Shown here piece by piece: positions 1 to 12,205 of a stretch of 64,000 nucleotides of DNA. A program made the translations under genes and the position numbers. Source of the stretch: Temnothorax longispinosus. Lineage: Eukaryota > Arthropoda > Insecta > Hymenoptera > Formicidae. Every line of letters starts with the position of its first letter. Position 1 is the first letter of the stretch. The notes under the pieces are model-generated. The model saw nothing but the letters and a program-made list of their open reading frames with translations, was not told the DNA's origin and did no database searches. The stretch covers positions 10,396,157-10,460,156 of the forward strand of contig NC_092362.1 of NCBI RefSeq assembly GCF_030848805.1. Direction: 5' to 3'.

Positions 1-129
1 GCAATCGGGGTTCCTAATTCATACAAAAAGAGATCTCCTTCCGTTAGGAACAGGAAAACGGACAAAGAGATTCCCATTCAGACTCCAGCTAGTGCTATCT
101 ACTCAGAAGAGGATACAGACTCGTACCAT

Positions 130-1130
130 ATGTTGGAATGCATGAATCAACAGATCCAACAATTGGTGGCCAACATGGAGGTACTTCGTGCCAGGTTTGG
201 CTCGAAATCGGAGGAATTTCCTAAGAAGAAAAGGATAAAGAAGACATCCTTTAGGAACGATACAGACCTCCGGTATCTCGGATGGGGAGTCTATGGGTCC
301 GCAGACCTCTGCACCGCCTATTGAAGCGACGACTCGGAAAGAAGGATCTCGACGTGGGGTTTTCGGAGACGCTCCTCGCTCGACCACTCGCTCACGCAGA
401 CCGCCTAAAACCGCCGCGGTGTCCATCACGAGCCTCAAGGATGACGTTAGTTATGCTGATATCCTGAAGAAGGCCCGCGACAATATAAATTTAGATACTC
501 TTGGAATTGAGACCTCCAAGATTAGACGCGGAATCAATGGAGGAATTATCATCGAGATCCCGGGCGCGGACGGCACTACCAAGGCTGACTCACTCGTGGG
601 TAAACTCAGGAAAGTTCTTGATGTCAACAATATCCGCATCACCCGTCCGACCACTATGGGAGAACTGCGAATTTGGAGTTTCGATGACTCCATTTCGCCG
701 ACAGAGATACTGAACAAAGTTTCAGTGGTTGGCGACTGCGACGAACACCTCGTCAAACTAGGTAACATTCGCAAAATGAACAACGGACTCAATTCCGTTT
801 GGAGCAGCCATCAAAATTTTGGCAACAAACAAAATTAAAATTGGTTGGACCATTGCCCGAGTTGAGTTACTGGAGGCGAGGCCTGTACAGTGCTTCAAGT
901 GTTGGCGCTATGGTCATGTCCGCACCACGTGCAATTTTCCGGAAGACCGAACGGGCGCTTGTTTTAGATGTGGCGAACGCGGTCACTAAATTGGTGATTG
1001 TAGAGAGGATCCCCGCTGTGTCATTTGCAGGGAGGCCGGAAGACCCAGCGACCACCGGCTGGGTTCACTTAATATTTGTACGAGCGTTGAGCCGATTTGA
1101 GGAAGACGTAGGGGACCTGTGCCCGACGGT
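130..1130 (+). pseudogene. ORF1 (gag-like, coiled coil plus CCHC knuckles), frameshifted
   Basis: This is the RNA-binding ORF1 of the R1-clade element. At 130-290 a short acidic/helical stretch looks like a coiled coil. From about 293 to 780 another frame carries the central gag domain, with SYADILKKARD and GGIIIEIPGADG; its counterpart in the element at 54743 reads TYAEVLRTARE and GGLVIEVSGDGQ. At about 867-1070 a third frame encodes CCHC zinc knuckles (CFKCWRYGHVRTTC, then CFRCGERGH). A stop codon interrupts the second knuckle. At least two frameshifts separate these parts, so no full protein can be made. Confidence 0.8.
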
Positions 1131-1159
1131 CGAGCGGCGGCACAGAGATGACCCTGTGT

Positions 1160-4008
1160 CTACAGCTAAATCTGAACGGTAACAAGGAGGCCCAGGACCT
1201 CCTTGTTCACCACTCTAGAGAGATGGGGGCCGCTGTCTGCGCGATCTCGGAACCCGCCAGATCACAGCCCATACCAGCTATGGTTCCATAGTCATGACGG
1301 CCTCGCGGCTATTTACGTCAACAACAGGGCCACTACGCGCCCCGCCACGTTGGAGGCCCGCGGAAGACACTGCGTTTTGATTGGACTGGGAGAGTTTTAC
1401 TTCCTATCCTGTTATATCTCTCCTAACGTAAACCTCACGGAATTTTCGGACTTTTTGGAGGAGTTATCCACGATCTGTTCTGGCGTGGCTCACAATAACA
1501 GGCTTGTTATTTGCGGGGACTTTAATGCCCACTCTGTTTCCTGGGGCTCAAATACATCCAACGTTAGAGGCGACGCTCTTGAGGAGCTTGCGTCGCAACT
1601 CGATTGGAGACTTGCGAATCGAGGTAATCATCCCACGTTTTCGAGTCATCAGGGGACCTCGATAGTTGATCTCACTTGGACCTCCCCTGACCTATTTAAC
1701 AGAGTGCGCGGTTGGTCGGTCCGTGAAGACTTGGAGTCCATGTCGGACCATTTCTACATCTCCTTCGTAATTACGGACTCACTCTCTCGGCGTATAACAC
1801 CATCTCTACCCCGAAGGTGGAATTTCAGAAGGATGGATATCGGGCTCTTTCAGGAAGCAATCGAATGGAAGTGCGCGGTTACTCCTGGTGACCCGGAGTA
1901 TCTTAATAGAGTGGGCCCAGACAAGTGGATTAACAATTGTATCTATGATGCTTGTCAGGCGGCAGTCCCTCGCCTACGCGCTCCCAGAGTGGGTAGGGCC
2001 CATTGGTGGAACGACCAAATTGCGCACCTGAGAACCGAGGCTATCGCCGCGAGGAGGGCCTGGACCCGCGGTAAACGCAGAGACTCCCCGGTTGTTTTGG
2101 AGGCCAAGAGGACCGCGTATATGGCTGCTACCCAGAATCTCAAACACGAGATCCAAAACGCTAAGTCCGTTGCATGGCAGGAGCTCATTGATACACTCAG
2201 GGATGACCCGTGGGGTCTTCCTTATAAGCTGGTTATGGGTAGACTTAGGAAACCCACTCCTGCGCTTAGTTCCACCCTTGAGCCGGAGGTGTTGAGTCGT
2301 TTGCTAGACGATCTGTTTCCACCTGGTAGAGAGCTTTCTCGGGTCAACCTGGGAGACTGCGAGACGGGGAGAACCCCAATCACTTCTGACGAAGTGGAGG
2401 AGGCAATTGCAGCCAAAAAGACTACAAACAGCGCCTGGTCCTGACGGTTTCAAGGCGACCGTCCTTAAAAAGTTTCCTCCGTGTATGGTGCATCAACTAA
2501 CAGCCAGCTTTAACATATGTATGCAGTTTGGGGTTTTCCCATCTAATTGGAAGGTTGCGGACCTTGTCTTGATTCCTAAGGGGGATATTCCACCTCGCGG
2601 TGAAATTCCTAAAGCTAGGCCAATCTGTCTCTTAAATGAGACGGGAAAAGTTTTTGAACGCGTTATTTCCAATCGTTTGGCCAACCATCTCGAACAGAAT
2701 CCCAGACATGATCTCTCGGTGAACCAGTTTGGCTTCCGTAAGATGCGTTCTACGACAGACGCTCTTTTTCTGGTGAAAAACATAATTACCGAGGCCCGCG
2801 CGAACGGTCGAGTTGTACTTGCCGTTTTATTGGATATTAAAAACGCGTTTAACTCCATAAAACATTCAAGGATTAGAGCTGCTTTGAGGAACAAGCGTCT
2901 TCCGCAATACCTGAGACGTATTATAGAAGACTATCTGAGAAATAGAACAATCAGATACACCTCGTCAGATGGCACCAGACGCTGCAGGCGGGTTAACAGA
3001 AGGGTTCCCCAGGGCTCGGTGCTGGGTCCTCCACTCTGGAATCTAGGATTCGATCAGGTGTTGCGCACCCTGCTTCCAGGCGATTCCCACGTCGTGTGTT
3101 ACGCCGACGATACTTTGTTGCTTGTGGCCGAAGAAGACTTTGACTCCGCGTGTGCCCTCGCGTCAGAGTGCCTCGATAGACTTATGATAAACATAAGAGA
3201 CCTTGGCCTGTCTGTTTCTTGGCCCAAGACAGAGGCCGTATTCTTCGGTCACTGTCCCCGAAACTCAGTCTTCGCCTACGAGGGACAGAACATCAAAATC
3301 TCTACTAGCATGAAGTATCTTGGAGTTATCATCGACAAGAATTGGGCGTTCAATGCACATGTGAACTACGTCGCCGAGAAGATTTCGAAGGTGAATCGTG
3401 CTTTGTGCGCGATCCTACCAAATCTCAGAGGGCCCGTAGAAAATAAGCGCCGTCTATATTACTCCGTGGCAACATCCATCGCGCTTTACGCCGCCCCTAT
3501 CTGGAGCAAAGAGTTCCTAGCTTCGGTGTCGGCTCCTGCCGTACGTCAGAAAGAATGGGACGCGCTGCGCGATCAATGGCGCACTTATGTCACACGCGCT
3601 AATCTCCCCGGTAGGAGAACTCGAGAAGCTATCGCTCCTAGCTTTGACGATTGGTTGGATCGCAGTGCCGGCTTCCTCACATATAGGATAACACAATTCC
3701 TAACAGGTCACGGATGCTTCGGCACCTACCTGAATAGAATCGGTAAGGAGGATTCCCCGATATGCCGGTACTGTGATTCGGCGGAGGACACCCCGGAGCA
3801 CACTTTGGAGGTGTGTCACTTTTGGGCCTTGGAACGTGGCGAACTCACCGCTGTGATTGGACAGGACCTCTCTTTGAGAAACATTATCGCCAGAATTTGT
3901 AACTCTAAAGAACGTTGGAGCGCGTTCTCAGTTTTCGTCGAACGGGTCCTCCAGCGTAAGGAGGAAGACGAGCGAAGGAGACAGCAGCAAGCCCTTGATC
4001 AGGGATAG
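1160..4008 (+). pseudogene. ORF2: endonuclease-reverse transcriptase of R1-clade element, two frameshifts
   Basis: ORF2 nicks the target and copies the element RNA in place (target-primed reverse transcription). The endonuclease starts near 1160 with LQLNLNG, shifts frame by about 1280, and shows GDFNAH (near 1515) and a SDH motif near 1745. A second frameshift lies near 2410-2440. The reverse transcriptase is open from there to 4008: QFGFRKMRSTTDALF, a PQGSVLGP block, and the catalytic YADD at 3100-3111. The C-terminus has HGCFGTYLNRIG and a knuckle of form C-x2-C-x8-H-x4-C near 3760-3815. The RT half is intact and of normal length. Only the joins with the endonuclease are broken, so decay is recent or partial. 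Confidence 0.88.
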
Positions 4009-5206
4009 TCGCGTTGCTTGCGTTTTCATTGCGGCTTTGTCGTTGCGTGCGGTTATCTCTATGTGCGATTTATTTATTCTTTGCGATTTATTATTTACTT
4101 ATTTGCGTGCGGACGGGGTTCTCCTGTCGCTCCTGGTTTGCTCGGGCGCGGGCCGGTTCTGGCTCTCCTCCACCTGGGGTCCGGTGCGTCGCTTAGGCGA
4201 CGTTCCTGGATTCCTGGGGGGTGGTGGGTGAGGGGCGGTCGGCGTGCGGGTTTCCCTATGGGCGGCTGGATGGCCCTGTAACTGAGAATAGTACTAGTTT
4301 GTATCTATACACAAACATATCTAATTGTCTCTTCTGGGAGCTCCGCTGCGATGGGTTGGGGGTTCCCTGGGGGTCGGTCGCCCGTGGTCTCGCCGCTCAC
4401 CGCTGTGCTTGCGGGGCTCCGGCCCCACTGCTCCGCAGTGGGTTTGCCGGAGGCCCCGTTGTGGCTGCGGGGTGCGGGTGGTCGTCCTTCTGGGTTTCCT
4501 CGGCCTGCGGCGGGGCTCTTGGAAACTCTTCTCTTTTCGCGCCCCTCCCTCTCCCTCTCCCCCCCTTCTGGGGGGCCTGGGGGCGGGACGGGCGTGATCA
4601 CTACTATAGCCGTTGAATCGGCCCGTGATGCGGACTTAGTCCGAATGTTTCCCGGTGTTGGGTTTATGTTAACCCTCAATGTTAACGAGCATCGCTCGTG
4701 TTTTGATTTTTGTGTAGAACCTCTCTCCGGGTAGGGGGGTTCCAGTTCGTTTGGTACGTGCATGTCCTTTGGCCCTGTGCGTTTTCCTAGGGACGTCCGT
4801 GATTCCCTATGGAATGGCCTCGCAGCCAATGAAGAGCGTCCTCAATGATATGACTGCCCGCGGTCACTATCATGAGGACCTCCGAGGCGGTCGAACGTTG
4901 GCACTTGTGCCAAACTTTCGACTAGTGCGTCATCCCGGCGGGTCCCACGGCGCCCCTGTTTGATCCTTTGTGTGATCTCGTCTCCGGTTTACGTTTTCTG
5001 TCGCCTCTGCGAGAGGACTGTTGTGGCACGTGACGTAATACCTCGAGTCTCCCGCGTGTTGCAACTGTTGTCCAGCGTGCTAAATGTTTGGGAGAGTTTT
5101 TTTTTTTTTTTTTTTGTGGGTGCAAGCCCCACATATCCTGGGGGACGGCCCCGGTAGAATGCGCGAGGCATTTTTCCTCTTCCACGAAACAAAAAAAAAA
5201 AAAAAA
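4009..5206 (+). other. 3' UTR and poly(A) tail of the R1-clade element
   Basis: No gene is visible. The segment is GC-rich with C/T runs near 4540-4570, a tract of about 16 T near 5098-5115, and a 16-A tail at 5191-5206. The tail abuts GGTTAGGTTGTGACCGG, the start of unit A. Confidence 0.8.
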
Positions 5207-5215
5207 GGTTAGGTT

Positions 5216-5323
5216 GTGACCGGACGTCACTCTTCGGGTACGTGGATCACGCGAAACTGTAAGATTTCAGCCAGATTTGTCTGTCTAACGGTCGCCACTC
5301 GGTTTGACCCATGTGTACCGAGA
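5216..5323 (+). ncRNA. Conserved hairpin module at unit start (candidate structured RNA)
   Basis: The module runs from GTGACCG (5216) to CGGTCGC and then CACT-stem-loop-stem-AGAA. The inner stem here is CTCGGT/ACCGAG. In type III units the same place has CTGTAT/ATACAG, so four base pairs change on both sides and pairing survives. The outer pair GTGACCG with CGGTCGC holds with one G-U. This pattern supports a folded RNA or a structured DNA site. I do not recognise it as a named RNA family. Confidence 0.5.
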
Positions 5324-6479
5324 AGGTGAGTAACGAAATTATGACGCGATATTGCAACGATATCACATTAATTCTCTCTTATTTCCCGGTTCTCGACGCA
5401 GGATGTCTCGACGCCCCGACGCTGCCTCCCCACTGCTGGATCATCGATGGACAACGTGGGACCACCCCCGTGGCACCAGGCAAGTAGACAATGGATACGC
5501 TTAATTAATCGGTCTAATTCTGTTTCAGGTATTTCACCCGAGTGTATTTCGACTATCGCGGACTATCCCAGATCCTCGCAGAATCGCATACTGGAACGTC
5601 GCTCTAGTTAATCCTCTCGCCCCGGATGGATCTCAACGGCCGCTGACTGCTCCAGATCCTCGCAGTATCGCATACTGGAACGCCGCTGGACTTCGCTGGA
5701 TCGATGCCGTGGGACAAGGTAAGTAATTAGAAATTGGCAGGTAAGTAATTAGAAATTAACTTGACACTGCATATATTAACAAACGATTGATTTATTTCAG
5801 ATCGTCGTCGTGTTTCACAATTCCACGTTGACACATTTCGTCGAACGTTGTTACATATGGCATACTAGTGCCTCTCGCAATTGTAATACGAGCGATGTTT
5901 AACGCGCACATACGCGGGCGTGCTTCCAGGTAATACACTACAATGTTAAACTACGCGCTAAGTCCGAACTATGAGCGAATCTTACGAACGTGTTATCCCT
6001 ATCGCGGTATCCGAGCGACTGCCTCGAGTTGCCGAGCGCTCTCGGCTATCCCACCTCGGTATATCTATCCCTACCGCCGGGTTGTTATTCACATCCCGGT
6101 ACTTTTCCGTGCCAGGTGTTACCCGCATTCACTTTTCTTCAGGCAGTTTTTGCCTGTTTTCGTCGTCGGTGACGGCTGCGGTTCTCATGACTAAACGCGC
6201 CTGCGGTTCTCAATTTACGCCTTATCTCTACTCGCACGCATCGGCATGGGTCCCGCTGGACCCCGCTCTTCTGGTTCCCGGGTTCGGGTATTTCACGATC
6301 GAGTGGTCTCGCTGACCCTCCGAATTTACTCCGGCGCCTCCTCTGGAGATTCTCCACCCGTCAATTTCCCCCGGGCTTCCTCGGTTCCCGATATCCGGGG
6401 AACATTATTGGCCCCCGCTAACCACGCTTCCGTTGTCGGTATCGCGTCGCGAGTCGTTCGGTTGTCCTTCGGGTCGCCC

Positions 6480-7290
6480 TTTAGGAGTATTGGGCGAGTC
6501 GGTTGCCCGCGGTGACCTCCGTGCCCTTCGGCGCGGGGGTCATTGTTATGACCCCGCGATTTTCGCGCCCGTCGGTGGTATCGCGTCGCGGTTCGGTGGG
6601 TCGTTGTTGGTGCGTCCCCCGAGCCGACTTCCCCGGCTCAGCCTTCGGCTAAGACCTCCGTGCCCCCCGGTGCGGGGGTCATTCCCGCGACCCCGCGATC
6701 TCCGCGCTTGTCGGTGATATCGCGTCGCGGTTCGGTGGGTCGTTGTTGGTGCGTCCCCTGAGACGACTTCCACGGCTCAGCCTTCGGCTAGGACCTCCGT
6801 GCCCCCCGGTACGAGGGTTATTCCCGTGACCCCGCGATCTCCGCGCCCGTCGGTGATATCGCGTCGCGGTTCGGTGGGTCTTTGTTCGGGACCCCCGTGA
6901 GACGATCTCCGTGGTTCGGCTATTGGCTGCGACCTCCGTGCCCCTCAGCGCGGGGTTCGCCCCCGTGACGCCACGATCTTTGTGCCCGCTGGCGCTATCG
7001 AGTGGGAGTTAGTTCGATCGCTCCCCGGGTCGCCCCTGAAACGCTTCCCGCAGCTCGGACCCCGGCTATGACCGCCGTGCCCCTCTGCGCGGGGTTCATT
7101 CGCGTGACCCCGCTATTTCCGCGTTGGTCGTTGTCGGCGCTTCGCGTATCGGGTGATTGGCCTCCGGGTCACCCCTGAGACCTGTTCCGGGGTTCGGCTC
7201 CCGGCTATTACCGATATACCCCTGTTTGCGGGGGTCATTCTCGTGGCCCTGCTATCTCGCGTGCCCGTTGCGCCATCTCGACCGCGCTCG
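6480..7290 (+). repeat. Degenerate GC-rich tandem repeats (about 140 bp) in unit A
   Basis: Successive copies share CCTCCGTGCCC, CGCGGGGGTCATT, GACCCCGCGAT and TATCGCGTCGCG. Equivalent blocks lie in unit B (about 8860-9480) and, inverted, in unit C (about 10070-10690). Copy number differs, A having an additional near-identical copy around 6590-6870. Long open frames here on either strand come from the absence of A/T-rich stops, not from a recognisable protein. Confidence 0.75.
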
Positions 7291-7544
7291 TCTCAATCTG
7301 CTCTGCTTGGCTCTCCTTCCCAGGCCCGCTCGATGGCTCGCTCGGTCGATCATCCGCCGCTTGCCTACCGGGGTCAATCGTACCCCGGTCACCTATATTT
7401 CGGGATTCAGGTAAACGCTAGCCATATGGGCTCTTCGGACTCGCTTATCCGGTAATTTTATTTGAGAAATGTCGATGTCCGCTGCTCTCCCGGTCGTTGT
7501 TGGCCCTCAGGGTTGTCCGGCTGCTCAGCTATGCGAACGGTTGC

Positions 7545-9766
7545 AAGGTTAGGTTGTGACCGGACGTCACTCTCCGGGTACGTGGATCACACGAAATGTG
7601 AGAATTTAGCCAGATTTGCCTATCAAACGGTCGCCACTCGGTTTGACCCATATGTACCGAGAAGGTGAGCTACGAAATCATGACACGATATTGCAACGAT
7701 ATCCCATTAATTCTCTCTTATTTTCAGGTCCTCGACGCAGGATGTCTCGACGCCCCGACGCTGCCTCCCCACTGCTGGATCATCGATGGACAACGTGGGA
7801 CCACCCTCGGAGTACCAGGTAAGTAGATAACGGATACGTTTAATTAATCGGTCGATTTCTGTTTCAGGTATTTCACCCGAGCAAATCCTCTCGCCCCGGA
7901 TGGATCTCAACTGTCGCTGACTGTCCCAGATCCTCGCAGAATCGCATACTGGAACGCCGCTGGACTTCGCTGGATCGATGCCGTAGGACAAGGTAAGTAG
8001 CAGGTAAGTAATTCGAAATTAACTTGACACTGCGTATATAAACAAACGATTGATTTATTTCAGATCATCGTTGTGGTTTACAAATTCACGTTGACACATT
8101 TCGTCGAACGTTGTTACAAATGGCTATTGATTGCCTCTCGCAATTATAATACGAGCTATGTTTAACGCGCTAGTACGCGGGAGTGCCGGTTGTTACATAC
8201 CGCAACGATAAACTACGCGCTAAGTCCGAACTATGAGCGAATCTTGCAAGCGTGTTACCCCGATCGCGGTATCCGAGCGACTGCCTCGAGTTGCCGAGCG
8301 CTCTCGGCTATCCCACCTCGGGAGATCTATCCCTACCATCGGGTTGTTATTCACATCCTGGTACTTTTCCGTGCCAGGTGTTACCCGTTTTCACTTTTCT
8401 TTTGATAGTTTTTGCCTGTTTTCGTCGGTTGTTATTCCCATCCTGGTACCTTTCCGTGCCAGGTGTTACCCGCTTCCACTTTTTTCTTTTGATAGTTTTT
8501 GCGTGTTTTCGTCGCCGGTTACGGCTGCGGTTCTCAACCTACGCCTTGTGACCAAACGCGCCTGCGGTTCTTAATCTATGCCTTATATCTACTCGCACGC
8601 ATCGGCATGGGTCCCGCTGGACCCCGCTCCTCCGGTTCTCGGGTTCGGGTATTTCACAATGGATTGGTCTCGCTGACCCTGCGGATTCGCTTCGGCGCCT
8701 CCGCTAACGACATTCCACCCGTCGGTTTTTCCCCGGGCTCCCTCGGTTTCCGATATCCGGGGGTCATCGTCTGTTCCCGCCAGACTCGTCTCCGTTATCG
8801 ATATCGCGTCGCGAGTCGATCGGATGTTATTCGGGTCGCCCTTGAAACGTATTCGGCGAGTCGGTTGCCCGCTGTGACCTCCGTGCCCTTCGGCGCGGGG
8901 GTCATTGTTATGACCCCGCGGTTTTCGTTCCCGTCGGTGGTATCGCGTCGCGCTCCGGTGAGTCGTTGCTTTCGCGTCCCCCGAAACGACCTCCGCGACT
9001 CAGCCTCCGGCTAAGGCCTCCGTGCCCCCGGTACGGGGGTCATTTCCGTGACCCCGCGATCTCCGCGCCCGTCGGCGATATCGCTTCGCGGTCCGGTGGG
9101 TCATCATTCGGGACCCTTGTGAGACGATTTCCGCAGTTCGGCTATTGGCTGCGACCTCCGTGCCCCTCGGCGCGGGGGTCACCCCCGTGACGCCGCGATC
9201 TTTGCGCCCGCTGGCGCTATCGCGTCGGAGTCGACTCGATTGCCCTCCGGGTTGCCCCTGAAACGACTCACGCGGCTCGGCCCCCGGCCATGCCCGCCGT
9301 GCCCCTCTGTGCGGGGGTCATTCGCGTGACCCCGCTATTTCCGCGTTGATCTCTCTCGGCGCTTCGCGTATCGGGTGGTCGGCTTCCGAGTCATCCCCGA
9401 GACGTATTCCGGGGTTCGGCCCCCGGTTATCACCGTTGTACCCCCGTTCGCGGGGGTCAGTCTCGTGACCCGCTATCTCGCGTGCCCGTTGCGCTATCTC
9501 GACCGCGCTCGTCCCGATCTGCTCTGCTTGGCTCTTCTTCCAAGGCCCGCTCGTTGGCTCGCTCGGTCGATCATCCGCCGCTCGCCTGCCGGGGTCAATC
9601 GTACCCCGGTCACCTATATTTCGGGATTCAGGTAAACGCTAGCCATATGGGCTCTTTGGACTCGCTTATCCGGTAATATTGTTCGCAAATGTCGATGTCC
9701 GCTGCTCTCCCGGTCGTTGTTGGCCCTCAGGGTTGTCCGGCTGCTCAGCTATGCGAACGGTTGCAA
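7545..9766 (+). repeat. Array unit B (type I)
   Basis: The same plan as unit A and directly adjoining it: joint AAGGTTAGGTT at 7545-7555, hairpin module, splice-like exons, shared GACTGCCTCGAG stretch near 8280, GC-rich repeats, and the end ...CGAACGGTTGCAA. It lacks the extra middle exon sequence of A (5540-5640). It has a local tandem duplication of about 78 bp at roughly 8335-8495 (GTGCCAGGTGTTACCCG twice). On the - strand the last 70 bp can be read as a short Q/P-rich frame ending near 7475 in A and at the matching place here; similar frames occur at the same end of other units. Confidence 0.85.
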
Positions 9767-9781
9767 GGTTAGGTTAGGTTT
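9765..9781 (+). repeat. Telomeric-repeat pivot between inverted units B and C
   Basis: The sequence AAGGTTAGGTTAGGTTT links the 3' ends of two oppositely oriented type I units. It contains one more TTAGG step than the ordinary joints. Confidence 0.9.
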
Positions 9782-11983
9782 ATGCAACCGTTCGCATAGC
9801 TGAGCAGCCGGACAACCTCGAGGGGCATCAGCGACCAGGGGAGCAGCGGACATCGACAATTTGCAAACAATATTACCGGATAAGCGAGTCCGAAGAGCCC
9901 ATATGGCTAGCGTTTACTTGAATCCCGAAATATAGGTGACCGGGGTACGATTGACCCCGGCAGGCGAGCGGCAGATGATCGACCGAGCGAGCCAACGAGC
10001 GGGCCTTGGAAGGAGAGCCAAGCAGAGCAGATCGGGACGAGCGCGGTCGAGATAGCGCAACGGGCACGCGAGATAGCGGGGTCACGAGACTGACCCCCGC
10101 GAACGGGGGTACAACGGTGATAACCGGGGGCCGAACCCCGGAATACGTCTCGGGGATGACTCGGAGGCCGACCACCCGATACGCGAAGCGCCGAGAGCGA
10201 TCAACGCGGAAATAGCGGGGTCACGCGAATGACCCCCGCGCAGAGGGGCACGGCGGTCATAGCCGGGGGCCGAGCCGTGTGAGTCGTTTCAGGGGCAACC
10301 CGGAGGGCAATCGAGTCGACTCCGACGCGATAGCGCCAGCGGGCGCAAAGATTGCGGCGTCACGGGGGTGACCCCCGCGCCGAGGGGCACGGAGGTCGCA
10401 GCCAATAGCCGAACTGCGGAAATCGTCTCACAAAGGTCCCGAATGATGACCCACCGGACCGCGAAGCGATATCGCCGACGGGCGCGGAGATCGCGGGGTC
10501 ACGGAAATGACCCCCGTACCGGGGGGCACGGAGGCCTTAGCCGGAGGCTGAGTCGCGGAGGTCGTTTCGGGGGACGCGAAAGCAACGACTCACCGGAGCG
10601 CGACGCGATACCACCGACGGGAACGAAAACCGCGGGGTCATAAGAATGACCCCCGCGCCGAAGGGCACGGAGGTCACAGCGGGCAACCGACTCGCCGAAT
10701 ACGTTTCAAGGGCGACCCGAATAACATCCGATCGACTCGCGACGCGATATCGATAACGGAGACGAGTCTGGCGGGGACAGACGATGACCCCCGGATATCG
10801 GAAACCGAGGGAGCCCGGGGAAAACCGACGGGTGGAATGTCGCTAGCGGAGGCGCCGAAGCGAATCCGCAGGGTCAGCGAGACCAATCCATTGTGAAATA
10901 CCCGAACCCGAGAACCGGAGGAGCGGGGTCCAGCGGGACCCATGCCGATGCGTGCGAGTAGATATAAGGCACAGATTGAGAACCGCAGGCGCGTTTGGTC
11001 ACAAGGCGTAGGTTGAGAACCGCAGCCGTAACCGGCGACGAAAACACGCAAAAACTATCAAAAGAAAAGTGGAAGCGGGTAACACCTGGCACGGAAAAGT
11101 ACCAGGATGTGAATAACAACCCGATGGTAGGGATAGATCTCCCGAGGTGGGATAGCCGAGAGCGCTCGGCAACTCGAGGCAGTCGCTCGGATACCGCGAT
11201 AGGAATAACACGTTCGTAAGATTCGCTCATAGTTCGGACTTCGCGCGTAGTTTAACATCGTAGTGTATTACCTGGAAGCACGCCCGCGTATGTGCGCGTT
11301 AAACATCGCTCGTATTACAATTGCGAGAGGCACTAGTATGCCATATGTAACAACGTTCGACGAAATGTGTCAACGTGGAATTGTGAAACACAACGACGAT
11401 CTGAAATAAATCAATCGTTTGTTAATATATGCAGTGTCAAGTTAATTTCTAATTACTTACCTGCCACTTACCTTGTCCTACGGCATCGATCCAGCGAAGT
11501 CCAGCGGCGTTCCAGTATGCGATACTGCGAGGATCTGGGACAGTCAGCGGCCGTTGAGATCCATCCGGGGCGAGAGGATTAGCTAGAGCGACGTTCCAGT
11601 ATGCGATTCTGCGAGGATCTGGGATAGTCCGCGATAGTCGAAATACACTCGGGTGAAATACCTGAAACAGAATTAGACCGATTAATTAAGCGTATCCATT
11701 ATCTACTTACCTGGTGCCACGGGGGTGGTCCCACGTTGTCCATCGATGATCCAGCAGTCGGGAGGCAGCGTCGGGGCGTCGAGACATCCTGCGTCGAGAA
11801 CCGGGAAATAAGAGAGAATTAATGTGATATCGTTGCAATATCGCGTCATAATTTCGTTACTCACCTTCTCGGTACACATGGGTCAAACCGAGTGGCGACC
11901 GTTAGACAGACAAATCTGGCTGAAATCTCACAGTTTCGCGTGATCCACGTACCCGAAGAGTGACGTCCGGTCACAACCTAACC
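9782..11983 (-). repeat. Array unit C (type I, inverted)
   Basis: This is the inverted copy of a type I unit; its start (GGTCACAACCTAACC on the + strand) is at 11969-11983. Together with unit B it makes an inverted repeat with arms of about 2.2 kb. The arms are similar but not identical. Its GC-rich half follows unit B closely, while its exon half keeps features found only in A (GTGGCACCAG exon end, and the extra middle exon sequence near 11580). It therefore looks like a mosaic of A-like and B-like sequence. It is the only inverted unit in the window. Confidence 0.85.
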
Positions 11984-12205
11984 AAAATCAACCCTTCGAA
12001 GGAGTGGTCGGAGGGGGATGGGACCTGTGCCAAAGTTCGAATCATAAATTTACGCAATTTATAGGATCATAAAAAAAAATTGTCAAAAAAATGTCAAAAT
12101 CAACCCCTCGAAGGAGGGGTCGGAGGGGGGTGGGACCAGTGCCAAAGTTCGAATCATAAGTTTACGCAATTTATAAGATCATAAAAAAAATTGTCAAAAA
12201 CTGGC
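11984..12205 (+). repeat. Two tandem copies of a 110 bp repeat
   Basis: Copies begin at 11984 and 12096 with AAAATCAACCC, share TCGAAGGAG, CAAAGTTCGAATCATAA and TTTACGCAATTTATA, and end in A-rich tracts. The first copy abuts the CCTAACC of unit C. No coding potential seen. Confidence 0.85.

Larger units (their letters stand above)
1..5206 (+). mobile_element. R1-clade non-LTR retrotransposon (TRAS/SART-like), 5' end outside the window
   Basis: The element runs from the window edge to a poly(A) tail at 5191-5206. It holds a gag-like ORF1 remnant, an ORF2 with apurinic-type endonuclease and reverse transcriptase, and a GC-rich 3' UTR. The ORF2 C-terminus has the R1-clade signature HGCFGTYL followed by a CCHC knuckle. 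The tail is followed at once by GGTTAGGTT, so the insertion point lies in a TTAGG-type repeat. TRAS and SART families of R1-clade elements are known to target TTAGG telomere repeats in insects; assignment to that group here is by analogy. Frameshifts in both ORFs show that this copy is dead or decaying. Confidence 0.9.
5207..7544 (+). repeat. Array unit A (type I)
   Basis: The unit starts GGTTAGGTTGTGACCGG and ends ...GGTTGC just before the same joint at 7545. Its first 120 bp hold the conserved hairpin module (stem CTCGGT 5299-5304 with ACCGAG 5317-5322). Splice-like sites on the + strand follow: donor after AGAAG at 5324, acceptor GACGCAG near 5400, donor near 5480, acceptor TTTCAG near 5528, donors GTAAGT near 5720 and 5744, acceptor TTTCAG near 5800. 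From about 5970 comes a stretch shared by all type I and II units (GACTGCCTCGAG). From about 6480 it is built of degenerate GC-rich repeats. No convincing protein: possible frames differ between copies. It is joined head to tail to unit B. Confidence 0.85.

Noticed and set aside
8499..9635. Long + strand frames in the GC-rich half of type I units
   Set aside because: Frames shift between A, B and C, and the opposite strand is equally open; explained by high GC content.
5207..11983. CRISPR-like or ordinary satellite array
   Set aside because: Units are kilobases long, of three types, with splice sites and small genes; no short regular repeat-spacer pattern.
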